Position numbers and translations under genes: made by a program. A stretch of DNA of 64,000 nucleotides from Bradyrhizobium liaoningense (lineage in GTDB: Bacteria > Pseudomonadota > Alphaproteobacteria > Rhizobiales > Xanthobacteraceae). Positions 1 through 8,826 of this stretch are shown in pieces (position 1 is the first letter of the stretch; each line of letters opens with the position of its first letter). The notes under the pieces were generated by a model that worked only from the letters and a program-made list of their open reading frames with translations, ran no database searches and was not told where the DNA came from. The stretch spans positions 891,001 to 955,000 of the forward strand of contig NZ_JAFCJS010000003.1 of NCBI RefSeq assembly GCF_018130825.1, given 5' to 3'.

Positions 1-323
1 GGCATGGTGGCAAGGCGCCCCATCAGGACGTTAGTGAGAACGTCGAGCCGGCCGACCAGATTGAACTGCTGGAAGATCATCGCCGAGCGGGCGCGCCACT
101 GCCGCAATTCCTTGCCGCGCAGCGCGGTGACGTCGGTGCCGTCGAACAGGATGCGTCCCTCAGTCGGCGTCACCAGGCGGTTGATGGTCCGGAGCAGCGT
201 CGACTTGCCGGCACCGGATCGTCCGATCACACCGACGAATCCGCCGGGGGAGATTTGAAACGAAGCGTCGTCCACCGCGGCTTTTGCGCCAAAGCGGCAC
301 GTCAGACCTTCAACCACCAGCAT
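1..323 (-). CDS. phnC: Phosphonate ABC transporter ATP-binding protein PhnC (partial, C-terminus outside the window)
   Basis: ATPase subunit that would power phosphonate/phosphate-ester uptake through PhnD/PhnE at the inner membrane. Only the first 107 codons lie in the window. The reading frame starts at the ATG at 323 (MLVVEGLTCRFG) and shows a Walker A motif GRSGAGKST at about residues 34-42 and a Q-loop FQQFNLVGRLD at about 88-98, the form typical of PhnC. Signature and Walker B motifs are cut off by the window edge. It diverges from three phosphonate genes on the other strand, and a Pho box sits in the intervening region. PhnC is the best call because of the FQQFNLVxRL motif together with phnM next door. 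Confidence 0.88.
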   Translation of the reverse strand, partial: MLVVEGLTCRFGAKAAVDDASFQISPGGFVGVIGRSGAGKSTLLRTINRLVTPTEGRILFDGTDVTALRGKELRQWRARSAMIFQQFNLVGRLDVLTNVLMGRLATM

Positions 324-421
324 GCAGGGCTCCAGAGTAGCTGGGACCCACCGCTAACGCCGGCGCTTAACACTTGTGTGACATGCGCATTGCGGTGCGG
401 CGATCCTACACACCTCATCCC

Positions 422-450
422 CTGTCATCGCCGCGTCATGACATTGTCAT
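422..450 (+). promoter_or_regulatory. Pho box (three 7-bp units, 11-bp period)
   Basis: Three direct 7-mers lie in exact 11-bp register: CTGTCAT at 422-428, GCGTCAT at 433-439 and TTGTCAT at 444-450. This matches the PhoB site layout (CTGTCAT, 4 bp, CTGTCAT). The site lies 47 bp before the hexapeptide-protein start, with units oriented toward that gene, and is in the spacer shared with divergent phnC. Phosphate-starvation control of both directions is inferred. The box also argues against upstream start codons that would run through it. Confidence 0.82.
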
Positions 451-497
451 CGAGCCGCTCGAAGAGGATTGCCCGCCCTCGAACGTTCGGACGCAAC

Positions 498-1160
498 ATG
501 GCCGGCAAGGTGCTTTCGGTCCAACCGACCATCGACGCTTCCTCGAAGCTCCATGAGACGAGGCTCGGTGCCTACACCGAGGTCGGCGCGCGCACCATCC
601 TGCACGAGGTCACGATGGGCGATTACTCCTATGTCGTGAACGATTCGCAGATCACCTACACCACGATCGGAAAGTTCTGCTCGATCGCGGCGATGACGCG
701 CATCAACCCCGGCAATCACCCGATGCACCGCGCGACGCAGGCGCATTTCACCTATCGCTCGAACGCCTACTTCCCAGGCGAGAGCGACGACGCCGAGTTC
801 TTCGACTGGCGGCGCCGGCATCATGTTCATATCGGCCACGATGTCTGGATCGGCCATGGTGCGATGGTGCTGCCGGGCCGCAACATCGGCACTGGCGCGG
901 TGATCGCGGCCGGCGCCATCGTCACCAAGGACGTGCCGGCCTACACCATCGTCGCCGGCAATCCGGCGCGGATCGTGCGGCGGCGGTTCTCGGAGGAGAT
1001 CGCGGGACGGCTTGCAATGCTCGCCTGGTGGGACTGGGATCACGACAAATTGCGTGAAGCCCTGCCCCATTTCCGCAAGCTCGGGATTGAAGATTTCCTC
1101 GCCACGTATGAAGCACGGGCAGGCTCCCCTCGCAGCAGCAAGAAAAGCGCAATCGCGTGA
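498..1160 (+). CDS. Phosphonate metabolism protein, hexapeptide-repeat (left-handed beta-helix) transferase family
   Basis: 220-residue protein of the hexapeptide acyltransferase fold that travels with phn genes (the phosphonate-associated transferase family, similar to chloramphenicol/streptogramin acetyltransferases). Visible marks are the isoleucine-rich hexapeptide turns (VHIGHDVWIGHGAMVLPG, then IGTGAVIAAGAIVTKDVP), the C-terminal VAGNPARIVRRRF capping motif and the aromatic WWDWDHDKL tail. The frame stays open upstream to 255, but a Pho box at 422-450 makes the ATG at 498 the sensible start. Its stop overlaps the GTG start of phnM by 3 bp (GTGA), so the two are translationally coupled. 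The acyl acceptor is unknown. Confidence 0.85.
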   Translation: MAGKVLSVQPTIDASSKLHETRLGAYTEVGARTILHEVTMGDYSYVVNDSQITYTTIGKFCSIAAMTRINPGNHPMHRATQAHFTYRSNAYFPGESDDAEFFDWRRRHHVHIGHDVWIGHGAMVLPGRNIGTGAVIAAGAIVTKDVPAYTIVAGNPARIVRRRFSEEIAGRLAMLAWWDWDHDKLREALPHFRKLGIEDFLATYEARAGSPRSSKKSAIA

Positions 1161-2350
1161 CAGACATTTTCCTTGAAGGCGGCCGGGCCCTGATCGGCAC
1201 CGAGATCGTCGAAACTTCGCTTGTTGTCTCTGGTATCGATATTGCCGAGGTTGACGCCTCCCGCGGCTGCGCGCGGCTCGCGATCGATGCGCGCGATCTC
1301 CTGGTGCTGCCCGGCATCGTCGACCTGCACGGCGATGCCTTCGAGCGGCAGATGATGCCGCGCGCCGGCGTCGACTTCCCGATCGACGTCGCGCTCGCCG
1401 ACAGCGACCGTCAGGCGATCGCCAACGGCATCACCACCGTGTTTCACGCCACGACCTGCTCGTGGGAGCCGGGCCTGCGCAGCGCCGACAACGCACGCGG
1501 CCTGATGGAGGCGATCGAGCGGCAGCGCCCGCAATTCACCGCCGACACCCGCTTCCATCTGCGCCACGAGACCTACAATCTCGACGCGGAGGCAGAGATC
1601 GCACAATGGCTCGGCGAAGGCCGCGTCGACCTGTTCGCCTTCAACGACCACATGGACGGCGTCGTGGCCGACATCTCCAATCCGCGCAAGCGCAACCGCA
1701 TGGTGGAACGCACGGGACTATCGAGCGAGACGTTCGACCGGCTGGTCGAGCGCGTGGTCGCACGGGCCGCCGAGGTGCCGGCTTCGGTTTCGAGGCTCGC
1801 CGCCGCAGCCCGCGGAGCCGAAGTGCGCATGCTCTCGCATGACGATGCGACGCCGGCGATGCGCCAGGAGTTTCGCGAGCTCGGCGCTGACATCGCGGAG
1901 TTTCCGATCAACGAGGAAACGGCGCGCGCCGCGGCAAGCCATGGCGACGCCATCGTCTACGGCGCGCCGAACGTCGTGCGCGGCGGCAGCCACACCGGCT
2001 GGACCAGGGCGTCCGACATGATCGCAAAAGGGCTCTGCTCGGTGCTGGCGTCGGATTACTACTATCCCGCACAGCTGCTCGCCGCATTCCGCCTCGCCGC
2101 CGACGGCGTGCTGCCGCTGACCAAGGCCTGGGATCTGGTCTCGGCCGGCCCCGCACGCGCGACCGGCCTCTCCGATCGCGGCCAACTCGCGCAAGGACGC
2201 CGCGCCGACATTCTGCTGGTCGACGACAGCGTGCCGTTGCGGCCGCGAATCATCGCGGTGATCTCGGGCGGAAAGCTCGTGCATCTCACCGATGCGACGC
2301 GGCTGCTCGCAGCAATGGCTGCGCCGCGCGAGGCTGTCGCTGCGGCCTAA
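1157..2350 (+). CDS. phnM: Alpha-D-ribose 1-methylphosphonate 5-triphosphate diphosphatase PhnM
   Basis: 397-residue amidohydrolase-fold enzyme of the carbon-phosphorus lyase pathway. It removes pyrophosphate from ribose 1-alkylphosphonate 5-triphosphate to give the substrate of the C-P lyase core. Seen in the protein: the metal-binding start PGIVDLHGDAFERQMMPR, characteristic of PhnM (DxHGDxxE rather than HxH), the RHETYN and FNDHMDG motifs, SHDD near residue 228, and ASDYYYPAQL near the C-terminal metal site. Length is close to the family norm (about 380). It starts with GTG overlapping the stop of the upstream gene. The C-P lyase core genes phnG-L are not in this window. Confidence 0.95.
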   Translation: MTDIFLEGGRALIGTEIVETSLVVSGIDIAEVDASRGCARLAIDARDLLVLPGIVDLHGDAFERQMMPRAGVDFPIDVALADSDRQAIANGITTVFHATTCSWEPGLRSADNARGLMEAIERQRPQFTADTRFHLRHETYNLDAEAEIAQWLGEGRVDLFAFNDHMDGVVADISNPRKRNRMVERTGLSSETFDRLVERVVARAAEVPASVSRLAAAARGAEVRMLSHDDATPAMRQEFRELGADIAEFPINEETARAAASHGDAIVYGAPNVVRGGSHTGWTRASDMIAKGLCSVLASDYYYPAQLLAAFRLAADGVLPLTKAWDLVSAGPARATGLSDRGQLAQGRRADILLVDDSVPLRPRIIAVISGGKLVHLTDATRLLAAMAAPREAVAAA

Positions 2351-2368
2351 ATTGGTTATGCTGAGGCG

Positions 2369-3067
2369 ATGACAGGTTTTCCCCGCTACGCGATCTATTT
2401 TGCCGCAGGCGCCGACAGCGCCCTCTCCCGCTTCGGCGCCGCGCTGCTCGGCTACGACGCCTATACCGGCGACGAGTTGCCGTTTCCGCGAGAGGCGCTG
2501 CAAATTGCGTCGGACTGGCGCGAGGTCAGCGCCGATCCCCGCAAATACGGCTTTCACGCCACGCTGAAGGCACCGATGGCGCTGGCGTCTGGCAAGACCG
2601 AAGCCGAGCTGATGGCCGCCTGCGCGGCCTTCGCCGGCAAGGCGCGGCCCGTTCCGGTGATCCGCCCCGTCGTCGATGCCATCAGCGGCTTCATCGCCGT
2701 CATTCCGGCCGAGCCGATCGAAGCGCTGCAACAGCTCGCCGCCGATAGCGTCCGCGATTTCGACGCCTTCCGTGCGCCGCTCACGGCGGAAGACCGCGCG
2801 CGGCGCAAGCCGGAGAAGCTGAGCGAGCGACAGCGCGACTATCTCGACCGCTGGGGCTATCCTTACGTGATGGAAGAATTCCGCTTCCACATGACGCTGA
2901 CAGGGCGATTGGAAGTGGAGCGGCGCGGGCCGATTCTGCAGATGCTGCGAGAGCGGTTTGCGGGGCTTCAGCTCGATGCGCTGACGGTCGACCGCATCGC
3001 GCTGTTCAGGCAGGATGATGCCAGGGCGCGCTTTCGCAGCATCGGCGAGTGGGCTTTGGCGCGGTAG
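2369..3067 (+). CDS. DUF1045 phosphonate-operon protein, 2H-phosphoesterase-like
   Basis: 232-residue protein of the DUF1045 family, found next to phn genes. Two HxTL motifs, FHATLK (His63) and FHMTLT (His174), are spaced about 110 residues apart. That is the signature layout of 2H phosphoesterases (LigT/cyclic phosphodiesterase type). It begins 18 bp after the phnM stop, so it belongs to the same operon. Family membership follows from overall sequence and context. The inferred activity on a cyclic ribose phosphate, taking the place of PhnP, is a hypothesis. Confidence 0.82.
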   Translation: MTGFPRYAIYFAAGADSALSRFGAALLGYDAYTGDELPFPREALQIASDWREVSADPRKYGFHATLKAPMALASGKTEAELMAACAAFAGKARPVPVIRPVVDAISGFIAVIPAEPIEALQQLAADSVRDFDAFRAPLTAEDRARRKPEKLSERQRDYLDRWGYPYVMEEFRFHMTLTGRLEVERRGPILQMLRERFAGLQLDALTVDRIALFRQDDARARFRSIGEWALAR

Positions 3068-3070
3068 ATT

Positions 3071-3766
3071 TCAGCGCCAGCTCGCAAGATTGAAGGCGAG
3101 CGCCACCGCACCGACCAGAACGAGGCTGGCCGCCCAGACTGCATCGAGATTGAACCAGCTTCGCGAGACGAACTTCAATCCCAGATGGCGGTAAACCAGC
3201 CACGCCAGACCCCCGCCGGCGCCGACCATGGCGGTCACGTGCACCAGGGCCACCAGCACCGCCATCCCAAGACTTGCCTTCATCAGCGCGCCCGCGGCCT
3301 GATGGCCGGCATCGAGCTCGAAGGCCTGGCAGAGCCCGAGATAGATCGGCACGAGCATCAGGGCGGCGCCGTGAGCAATGGCGACGGCAAACGACCAGAG
3401 CGCCAATTGCGTCGGCGGAATTCGCGCCAGCGCGCGCGGATGGCGCCGGTCGATCAGCCGATAGACACCAAAGCCGATGACGAGAAGGCTCGCGACGATC
3501 TGGATCGGACGCTGCCACTCGGCCAGCACGAGCAGGAAAGCGAATGGCAGCAGCACGAGAAGCGTTGCCAGGAGATGCCCGGCCGCCAGAGCCCACAACG
3601 CGCGGAAGAGCGCGTGCGGGCTCTTGTCCAGAAGCCCGGCGGAAACGGCGAGCGGCCATCCCATTCCCGGATTGACGCCGTGATAGAGACCGCTCGCAAC
3701 AAGCGCGAGCCAGAGCCAGCCAAGCGCCGGGCTCGCATGCGTCCCATCTAGACCGACGGGTAGCAA
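3071..3766 (-). CDS. Polytopic membrane protein next to the selenium-binding protein
   Basis: 231-residue hydrophobic protein with about six or seven transmembrane stretches. It carries a conserved-looking first-helix motif GLYHGVNPGMGWPLAV and internal charged loops (DRRHPRALARIPP). The His/Asn-Pro motif in helix one is reminiscent of NicO/UreH/TauE-type metal or small-solute permeases, but no family can be assigned with confidence. Its ATG overlaps the end of the upstream selenium-binding-protein gene by 19 bp, so the two are co-translated and probably work together, perhaps in metal supply or product export. It converges with the phn operon with only 3 bp between stops. Confidence 0.7.
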   Translation of the reverse strand: MLPVGLDGTHASPALGWLWLALVASGLYHGVNPGMGWPLAVSAGLLDKSPHALFRALWALAAGHLLATLLVLLPFAFLLVLAEWQRPIQIVASLLVIGFGVYRLIDRRHPRALARIPPTQLALWSFAVAIAHGAALMLVPIYLGLCQAFELDAGHQAAGALMKASLGMAVLVALVHVTAMVGAGGGLAWLVYRHLGLKFVSRSWFNLDAVWAASLVLVGAVALAFNLASWR

Positions 3767-5148
3767 AAGGAGTCCGTCGAACAGTCGCCGCCCTCGAGCC
3801 TGATCTGGTGCGCACGATATCCGTCGGGGAAGCTCACGAAATAGTTCTTGTCGAGCTCGAGGCCGCCGTTGCGACCGACATTGGCCATGACTTCCACGCC
3901 CGGAACCCCGTCGGGATAGAACTGGTCGTCCCAGGTGGAATAGAGCGAATTGGTCCAGTACACGCGCCTGCCGTCGCGGCTGATCTCGACCATCTGCGGA
4001 CCCGCCGCAAAGGCCTTGCCGTTCGGATGGGGCGTGCGGCGCGCGATGCCGCCGATATGGACGGAGCCCGCAAGCTTAGGCTTTCTGGGATCACTGACGT
4101 CGTACTGGCGCATTTCACCCGTGCCCCAGCACGAGACATAGAGAAACCGGTCATCCATCGACAGGTCGATGTCCGTCACCAGCGGCGGCACGGCGCCAAA
4201 TCCCTGCAGCAGCGGCGGCAGCTTCTCCTTGGGCGCGGGTTCGGGAGGGATCGTCGCCGTCTTCTCGGCATGGAATTTTCCACCCTCGCGCCACCAGGTC
4301 CAGATCGATGCTTCGAGGTTGGTGGTGTCGACCACGACGCCGACGAAGCCGTACTCGCGAACCGGATCGTGCGCCGGCCGTACCTCCAGCGCCATCTGAT
4401 GATTGGCGCCGAGGTCGATGGTCTGGACGTTGCGACGGGCGCGAAGGTCCCAGAAGTGGAGACGATGGCCATATTTGTTCGACAGCAGATCTTCCGGGAC
4501 GATCCCGTTCTCGAACTGCGGCGGCAACGCCCATTCGCTGGTCACCATGTAGTCGCGCGGCAGATTCCACCAGAAATCATAATGCAGTGTCTGCGGGCCA
4601 CGGTCGATCTCCCATCGTCCAAGGACCTCGAACGTCTCGCAATCCATGATGAAGACGCCCGGAGGTCCATTGGTGCCGTCCTTGCCGGCGCCGCCCAGCG
4701 TGCTCACATAGATGCCGTCCGGCCCACAATGGATGGTATGCGGCCGCGAGTAACCGGTCTTCTTGAAGACCTCCTCCGGTTCGATGATCTTGTGGATCTT
4801 GGCCTTGGTCGGATCCGGCTTGGTATCGATGATGTAGATCCGCGACGAGCGCAGCCCGGGGATGATGAGATAGCGCCGCTCGATGAAGGCGTGTCCGGCG
4901 AGCGGCGACAGGGCGGAGGAGCAGGCATTCCAGCCGAAATGATGAAACTCGTCGCCCTTGTTGGGCATCGTCACGGTGTGAACGATCTGGCTATAGGTCG
5001 GCGATCCCGGCTTGACGTCGATGACCGCGAGAGCATCCGGCTTCGAGAAATCCGGACTGAGCAGCAACGTGTAGGCGAAGTTCTCCGCAGGTGCTTCCAT
5101 CGCAAGCTTGGGCGATGCGTGAAAGGTGGGATCCGGCCTCATCGTCAT
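3748..5148 (-). CDS. Selenium-binding protein / methanethiol oxidase (SBP56 family)
   Basis: 466-residue SBP56-family protein. Bacterial members are copper-dependent methanethiol oxidases producing formaldehyde, H2S and H2O2. Seen: N-terminal YTLLLSPDFSKPDALAVIDV, HHFGWNACSSA (the conserved His/Cys site), RPHTIHCGPDG, YDFWWNLPRDYMVTSEWALP, and the C-terminal AHQIRLEGGDCSTDSFCYPSV that ends the family. An upstream extension to 5256 is open, but the ATG at 5148 has a strong GGGAGG at 5156-5161. Unlike studied mtoX loci, no SCO1/SenC or MauG gene is adjacent. The neighbour is a polytopic membrane protein. Confidence 0.92.
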   Translation of the reverse strand: MTMRPDPTFHASPKLAMEAPAENFAYTLLLSPDFSKPDALAVIDVKPGSPTYSQIVHTVTMPNKGDEFHHFGWNACSSALSPLAGHAFIERRYLIIPGLRSSRIYIIDTKPDPTKAKIHKIIEPEEVFKKTGYSRPHTIHCGPDGIYVSTLGGAGKDGTNGPPGVFIMDCETFEVLGRWEIDRGPQTLHYDFWWNLPRDYMVTSEWALPPQFENGIVPEDLLSNKYGHRLHFWDLRARRNVQTIDLGANHQMALEVRPAHDPVREYGFVGVVVDTTNLEASIWTWWREGGKFHAEKTATIPPEPAPKEKLPPLLQGFGAVPPLVTDIDLSMDDRFLYVSCWGTGEMRQYDVSDPRKPKLAGSVHIGGIARRTPHPNGKAFAAGPQMVEISRDGRRVYWTNSLYSTWDDQFYPDGVPGVEVMANVGRNGGLELDKNYFVSFPDGYRAHQIRLEGGDCSTDSFCYPSV

Positions 5149-5562
5149 GGCACTGCCTCCCTGTTCTGTCGGTTCGCGCCAACCTGGCTCGGGATAACGG
5201 CATAATGAAGAGGTGTTACGCGATGTCTTGAAATGCTCCGTGGGCCTGGTCGGCAAGCGTACAATATGCCATCGCGGAGCTGCGGGAAACGGCCCGGGCC
5301 GCGCTAATTCGACGCCTTCAGCCGATATGGGCTGATGAGATGAGGCGAGCGCGCACCTCCTCCACAGTGTCGTCCCGGCCTGGTGCGCAATTGCTCACAG
5401 GGGGACGGGACGGCAGTAGCGCATTAGCCGAGGCGGGGCATCGCATTCAGCATTCGTAGGGTGGGCAAAGGCGCGGAGCGCTGTGCCCACCACTTTTCGC
5501 GATGACAACAGGTGGTGGGCACGCTTCGCTTTGCCCACCCTACGGCTGCGGGGTATGTGGCT
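5149..5562. other. Gene-free 414-bp spacer with repeat elements
   Basis: No convincing coding sequence was found. The left part (about 5340-5410) includes a fragment resembling dispersed Bradyrhizobium repeats (gtgtcgtcccggcctggtgcgcaattg written in pieces: GTCGTCCCGGCC then a GTGCGCAATTGC near-palindrome). The right part is the large inverted repeat listed separately. The promoter of the selenium-binding-protein gene should lie in 5165-5300, but no clear hexamers were seen. Confidence 0.6.
5455..5544. repeat. Long palindromic REP-like element
   Basis: Outer arms 5455-5470 (CGTAGGGTGGGCAAAG) and 5529-5544 (CTTTGCCCACCCTACG) are perfect 16-bp inverted repeats. Inside them GTGCCCACCAC (about 5483-5493) pairs with GTGGTGGGCAC (about 5512-5522). 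The whole folds into a long stem with a short loop. It lies between two minus-strand genes. Elements with these arms are scattered through Bradyrhizobium intergenic regions. Confidence 0.8.
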
Positions 5563-6501
5563 CTACTTCCCCCACCTCAACGCCAGTGCATCGCGCTCCT
5601 TGGCGAGCTCCAACAGCCCGGCGCGTGTCGCCGGATGCAACGGCTGCAGCGGATGCCGCACCGCGTCCGACTTGATCACGCCGCCGGCCTGCATCATCAC
5701 CTTGCAGGCGATCAGGCCGCATTGGCGGTTCTCGTAGTTGATCAGCGGCAGCCAGCGCTCATAGGCCGCCTTCGCCTCCTCGCGCTTGCCGGCGAAATAG
5801 GGATCGATGATCTGGCGGATGCCGTCGGGATAGCCGCCGCCGGTCATGGCGCCGGTGGCGCCGGCGTCGAGATCGGCCAGCAGCGTGATCGCCTCCTCGC
5901 CGTCCCAGGGGCCCTCGATGTCCTTGCCACCCGCTTCGATCAGGCTGCGGAGCTTTGAAGCGGCGCCGGGAACCTCGATCTTGAAGTAGCGGATGTTGGA
6001 GAATTCGCGCGACAGCCGCGCCAGCAGCTCGACCGACAGCGGCGTGCCGGCGACCGGCGCATCCTGGATCATGATGGGAATGTTGATCGCGCCCGAGAGC
6101 ACCTTGAAGAACTCGACGATGCCCTTCTCCGGGACGCGGAAGGTCGCGCCATGATAGGGCGGCATCACCATCACCATGGCGGCGCCGGCGGCTTCGGCCT
6201 GCTTGCTGCGCGCGGCGCAGACGGCGGAGCTGAAATGGGTGGTGGTGACGATGACGGGAACCCGGCCCGCAACTTGTTCCAGCACCGCATGCATCACGGT
6301 TTCGCGCTCGGCATCGGTGAGCACGAACTGCTCGGAGAAGTTGGCGAGGATGCAGAGGCCGTTCGAGCCGGCGTCGATCATGAAGTCGATGCAGCGACGC
6401 TGGCCCTCGAGGTCGAGCTCGCCGCGCTCGTCGAAGATGGTGGGCGCGACCGGGAACACGCCGCGATAGGGGCGCTGGGCCTTGTGTGGGTTGACCGGCA
6501 T
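5563..6501 (-). CDS. Dihydrodipicolinate synthase family protein, L-2-keto-3-deoxyarabonate dehydratase-like
   Basis: 312-residue class I aldolase-superfamily (DapA fold) enzyme. In place of the DapA GTTGE motif it has GLCILANFSEQF, with YFKIEVPGAASKL (Schiff-base lysine), GPWDGEEAITLLADL and GATGAMTGGGYPDGIR. These motifs match the L-2-keto-3-deoxyarabonate dehydratase of the non-phosphorylative L-arabinose pathway as known from Azospirillum, so that is the likely reaction. The chosen ATG at 6501 is preceded by GGAGAG; the in-frame ATG at 6513 is less well placed. No other arabinose genes are adjacent. The family call is firm and the substrate is inferred. Confidence 0.85.
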   Translation of the reverse strand: MPVNPHKAQRPYRGVFPVAPTIFDERGELDLEGQRRCIDFMIDAGSNGLCILANFSEQFVLTDAERETVMHAVLEQVAGRVPVIVTTTHFSSAVCAARSKQAEAAGAAMVMVMPPYHGATFRVPEKGIVEFFKVLSGAINIPIMIQDAPVAGTPLSVELLARLSREFSNIRYFKIEVPGAASKLRSLIEAGGKDIEGPWDGEEAITLLADLDAGATGAMTGGGYPDGIRQIIDPYFAGKREEAKAAYERWLPLINYENRQCGLIACKVMMQAGGVIKSDAVRHPLQPLHPATRAGLLELAKERDALALRWGK

Positions 6502-6624
6502 CGAACTCTCCATCCCTGATGTGTCTTGCGTCTGTCGCCGCATACGGGCGCGGCGGCACAGATGTACCCGCCGCGCGGACCGGCGGCAATGCCCGCGCGA
6601 CGTCAGGATGGAGGATGAACGAAG

Positions 6625-8706
6625 TTACGCGGTCTTCACCGCGCCGAGGAAGCCTTCGACCGCGACGCGGAGACGATCGGCATCGGCCGACATCTTCTTC
6701 ACGGATTCCGACAGCACCGTGCCGGCGTTGCCGGTCTCCTGGTTGAGCCTGGCGACACTGCCGATGGTGTCGGTGACCTCGCGGGTGCCTTGCGCGGCCT
6801 GCTGGAAGTTGCGCGAGATCTCGGTGGTGGCCGCGCGCTGCTGCTCGACGGCGGCGGCGATCGCCGTCATCTTCTCGTCGATGCCGCTGATGGCGCCGCC
6901 GATCGAGCGGATCGCGGTCACCGCTTGGCCGGTCGCGCCCTGGATCTCCTCGACCTGGCGGGAGATCTCTTCGGTCGCCGTCGCCGTCTGCGCGGCGAGG
7001 CTCTTGACCTCGCCGGCAACCACGGCGAAGCCGCGGCCGGCCTCGCCCGCGCGCGCGGCCTCGATGGTGGCGTTCAGGGCCAACAGGTTGGTCTGGCCGG
7101 CGATGGCGTGGATCATCTTCACGACTTCGCTGATGCGGCTCGCGGTCTGGTCGAGGATCTCGACCGTCGCATTGGTCTGCTCGGCCTGCGCCACGGCCTC
7201 GCGGGCCTCGCGCGCGCTCGACTGTACCTGCGCGGAAATCTCGCCGACGGACGCCGAGAGCTCCTCGGTCGCGGCGGCGATGGTCTCGAGATTGTTGGTG
7301 GCCTGCTCGGCGGCGGAGGACACCGCCGCGGTCTGGCTGCTCGATTCCGCAACCAGCGAGCGCACGCCGGTTGCCGTCGTATCAAGCTCCTTGGCCGAGG
7401 CCGCAACGCTGTGAATGACGGCCTGCACGGTGTCGTCGAAGCTGCGGCACGCTGCATCCACCGAGCCGGAGCGGGCGAGTTGCAGCGTCTGCTGCGATTC
7501 GCGTTCCTGGCCGAGACGCTCGGCGGTCGCCGCGCTTTCGCGCAGGCTTTCGAGCGCGGCCGCCATGGTGCCGAACTCGTCGGGATAGCGGGATTGCGGA
7601 ACCGGCGTCGCATAGTCGCGCGCACCGATCCGTGCGATGGCATCGAGGATGGCACGCACCGGCCGCATCAGGCGGCTGCGCACCACATAGACGCCGGCCA
7701 GGGTCACCACGAGCGCCAGCAGGAACGCGAGCGATTGCACCACGAGATTGGTGAGGGCCTTGGCCTGGATCGTCTCCGCGCGCGCGATCGACTGGTCCAG
7801 GGCCTTGTTCGCGATGGCGACGATGGAGGCGAACGGAGACTGGCACAGCGCATTCCATTCCGAGGCAGGCATCGCGGGCTTGCCGCTGCCGTCGAAATTC
7901 CTGGTGAGCTCACCGATCTGCTTGAGCACACCATCGGTCTTGGCCTTCGCGTCCGATGCTGCCGTCACCAGCTCCGCCGTGACATCGGGCGCAGCGAGCA
8001 ACTCGGCCATGCCTGCCCAGCCGGAGGTGATCGTGCCATCCCATTGCGCCACCGACCGCTTCTGGGCGTCGTCGAGCGGCTTGCTGCTGTTGACGTTGGA
8101 GCGAAGCGACGAGCAGTGAATTCCATAGCGGTCGCGCACCTGCCAGGCGAAGCGGCGGACCTGGATCATGCGGGCGATGTAGGGATCGTTCATCCAGGCG
8201 CGGTTCGACACCGCGGTGGAGGCGAGGTTCGCGGCGTCGATGACCTTGGTGACCGCATCGTACCAGGAATTGGTCCGCTCGATCTTGCGCTCGGCGCGCG
8301 GACGCTTGGCTTCGTCGTAGAACAGCTGGAACTGTGGCGCGGCGTCGTTCCAGCGCTGCTTCAGCGTGCTGGCAAGCTCATCGCGGCGCGCGAAATCGAC
8401 GGTCGCAAGCGCGGCGCTGATGCCGTCATAGCCGGCCTGCTCGGCCTTCTCGGCCTCGGCGAGTTTTGCCTTGGGATCGTCCTCGCCAAGGATGGCGCTC
8501 TGGGCATCGCCGCGATTGTTGCGCAATGCGAGCACGCCATGGAAGATCGCCTTGTCGGCGGCGGCAAGGCGGGCCGTCTCCAGGCTGTCGCTGTAGCGGC
8601 CGAAAGCGCCGACCATCTGGATCGCGGTGCTGGTCAGCGCACCGGCAGCCAAGAGCGCCATCAGCACCAGGAGCAGCGTGCTTACCGATTTCTTAAAAAT
8701 TGCCAT
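6625..8706 (-). CDS. Methyl-accepting chemotaxis protein
   Basis: 693-residue membrane chemoreceptor. Residues about 8-30 form the first membrane helix, followed by a periplasmic, helical sensing region of about 290 residues, then a second helix (about 320-345, LVVQSLAFLLALVVTLAGVYVV). A HAMP segment (RSRLMRPVRAILDAIARIGARDYATPVP) and a long signalling coiled coil follow. The CheA/CheW-contacting tip reads QTNLLALNATIEAARAGEAGRGFAVVAGEVKSLA, the family hallmark. There is no C-terminal CheR-binding pentapeptide; it ends GFLGAVKTA. The ligand cannot be told. No che genes are nearby, so it is an orphan receptor. Confidence 0.95.
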   Translation of the reverse strand: MAIFKKSVSTLLLVLMALLAAGALTSTAIQMVGAFGRYSDSLETARLAAADKAIFHGVLALRNNRGDAQSAILGEDDPKAKLAEAEKAEQAGYDGISAALATVDFARRDELASTLKQRWNDAAPQFQLFYDEAKRPRAERKIERTNSWYDAVTKVIDAANLASTAVSNRAWMNDPYIARMIQVRRFAWQVRDRYGIHCSSLRSNVNSSKPLDDAQKRSVAQWDGTITSGWAGMAELLAAPDVTAELVTAASDAKAKTDGVLKQIGELTRNFDGSGKPAMPASEWNALCQSPFASIVAIANKALDQSIARAETIQAKALTNLVVQSLAFLLALVVTLAGVYVVRSRLMRPVRAILDAIARIGARDYATPVPQSRYPDEFGTMAAALESLRESAATAERLGQERESQQTLQLARSGSVDAACRSFDDTVQAVIHSVAASAKELDTTATGVRSLVAESSSQTAAVSSAAEQATNNLETIAAATEELSASVGEISAQVQSSAREAREAVAQAEQTNATVEILDQTASRISEVVKMIHAIAGQTNLLALNATIEAARAGEAGRGFAVVAGEVKSLAAQTATATEEISRQVEEIQGATGQAVTAIRSIGGAISGIDEKMTAIAAAVEQQRAATTEISRNFQQAAQGTREVTDTIGSVARLNQETGNAGTVLSESVKKMSADADRLRVAVEGFLGAVKTA

Positions 8707-8826
8707 GAGCCAGGGGCCTATTCTTCAATAGCGGCCACCTTGCATCGCGAATGCCAATGTTTCGTTAAGGTTGTAGTCAAATGCCGGCTTTCCGGCCTGC
8801 CGCCCCCGCGCCAGGCCGGGGGCTCG

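Noticed and set aside
255..1160. Longer start for the phosphonate hexapeptide protein
   Set aside because: The added 81 residues run through phnC antisense DNA and the Pho box, and do not look like protein.
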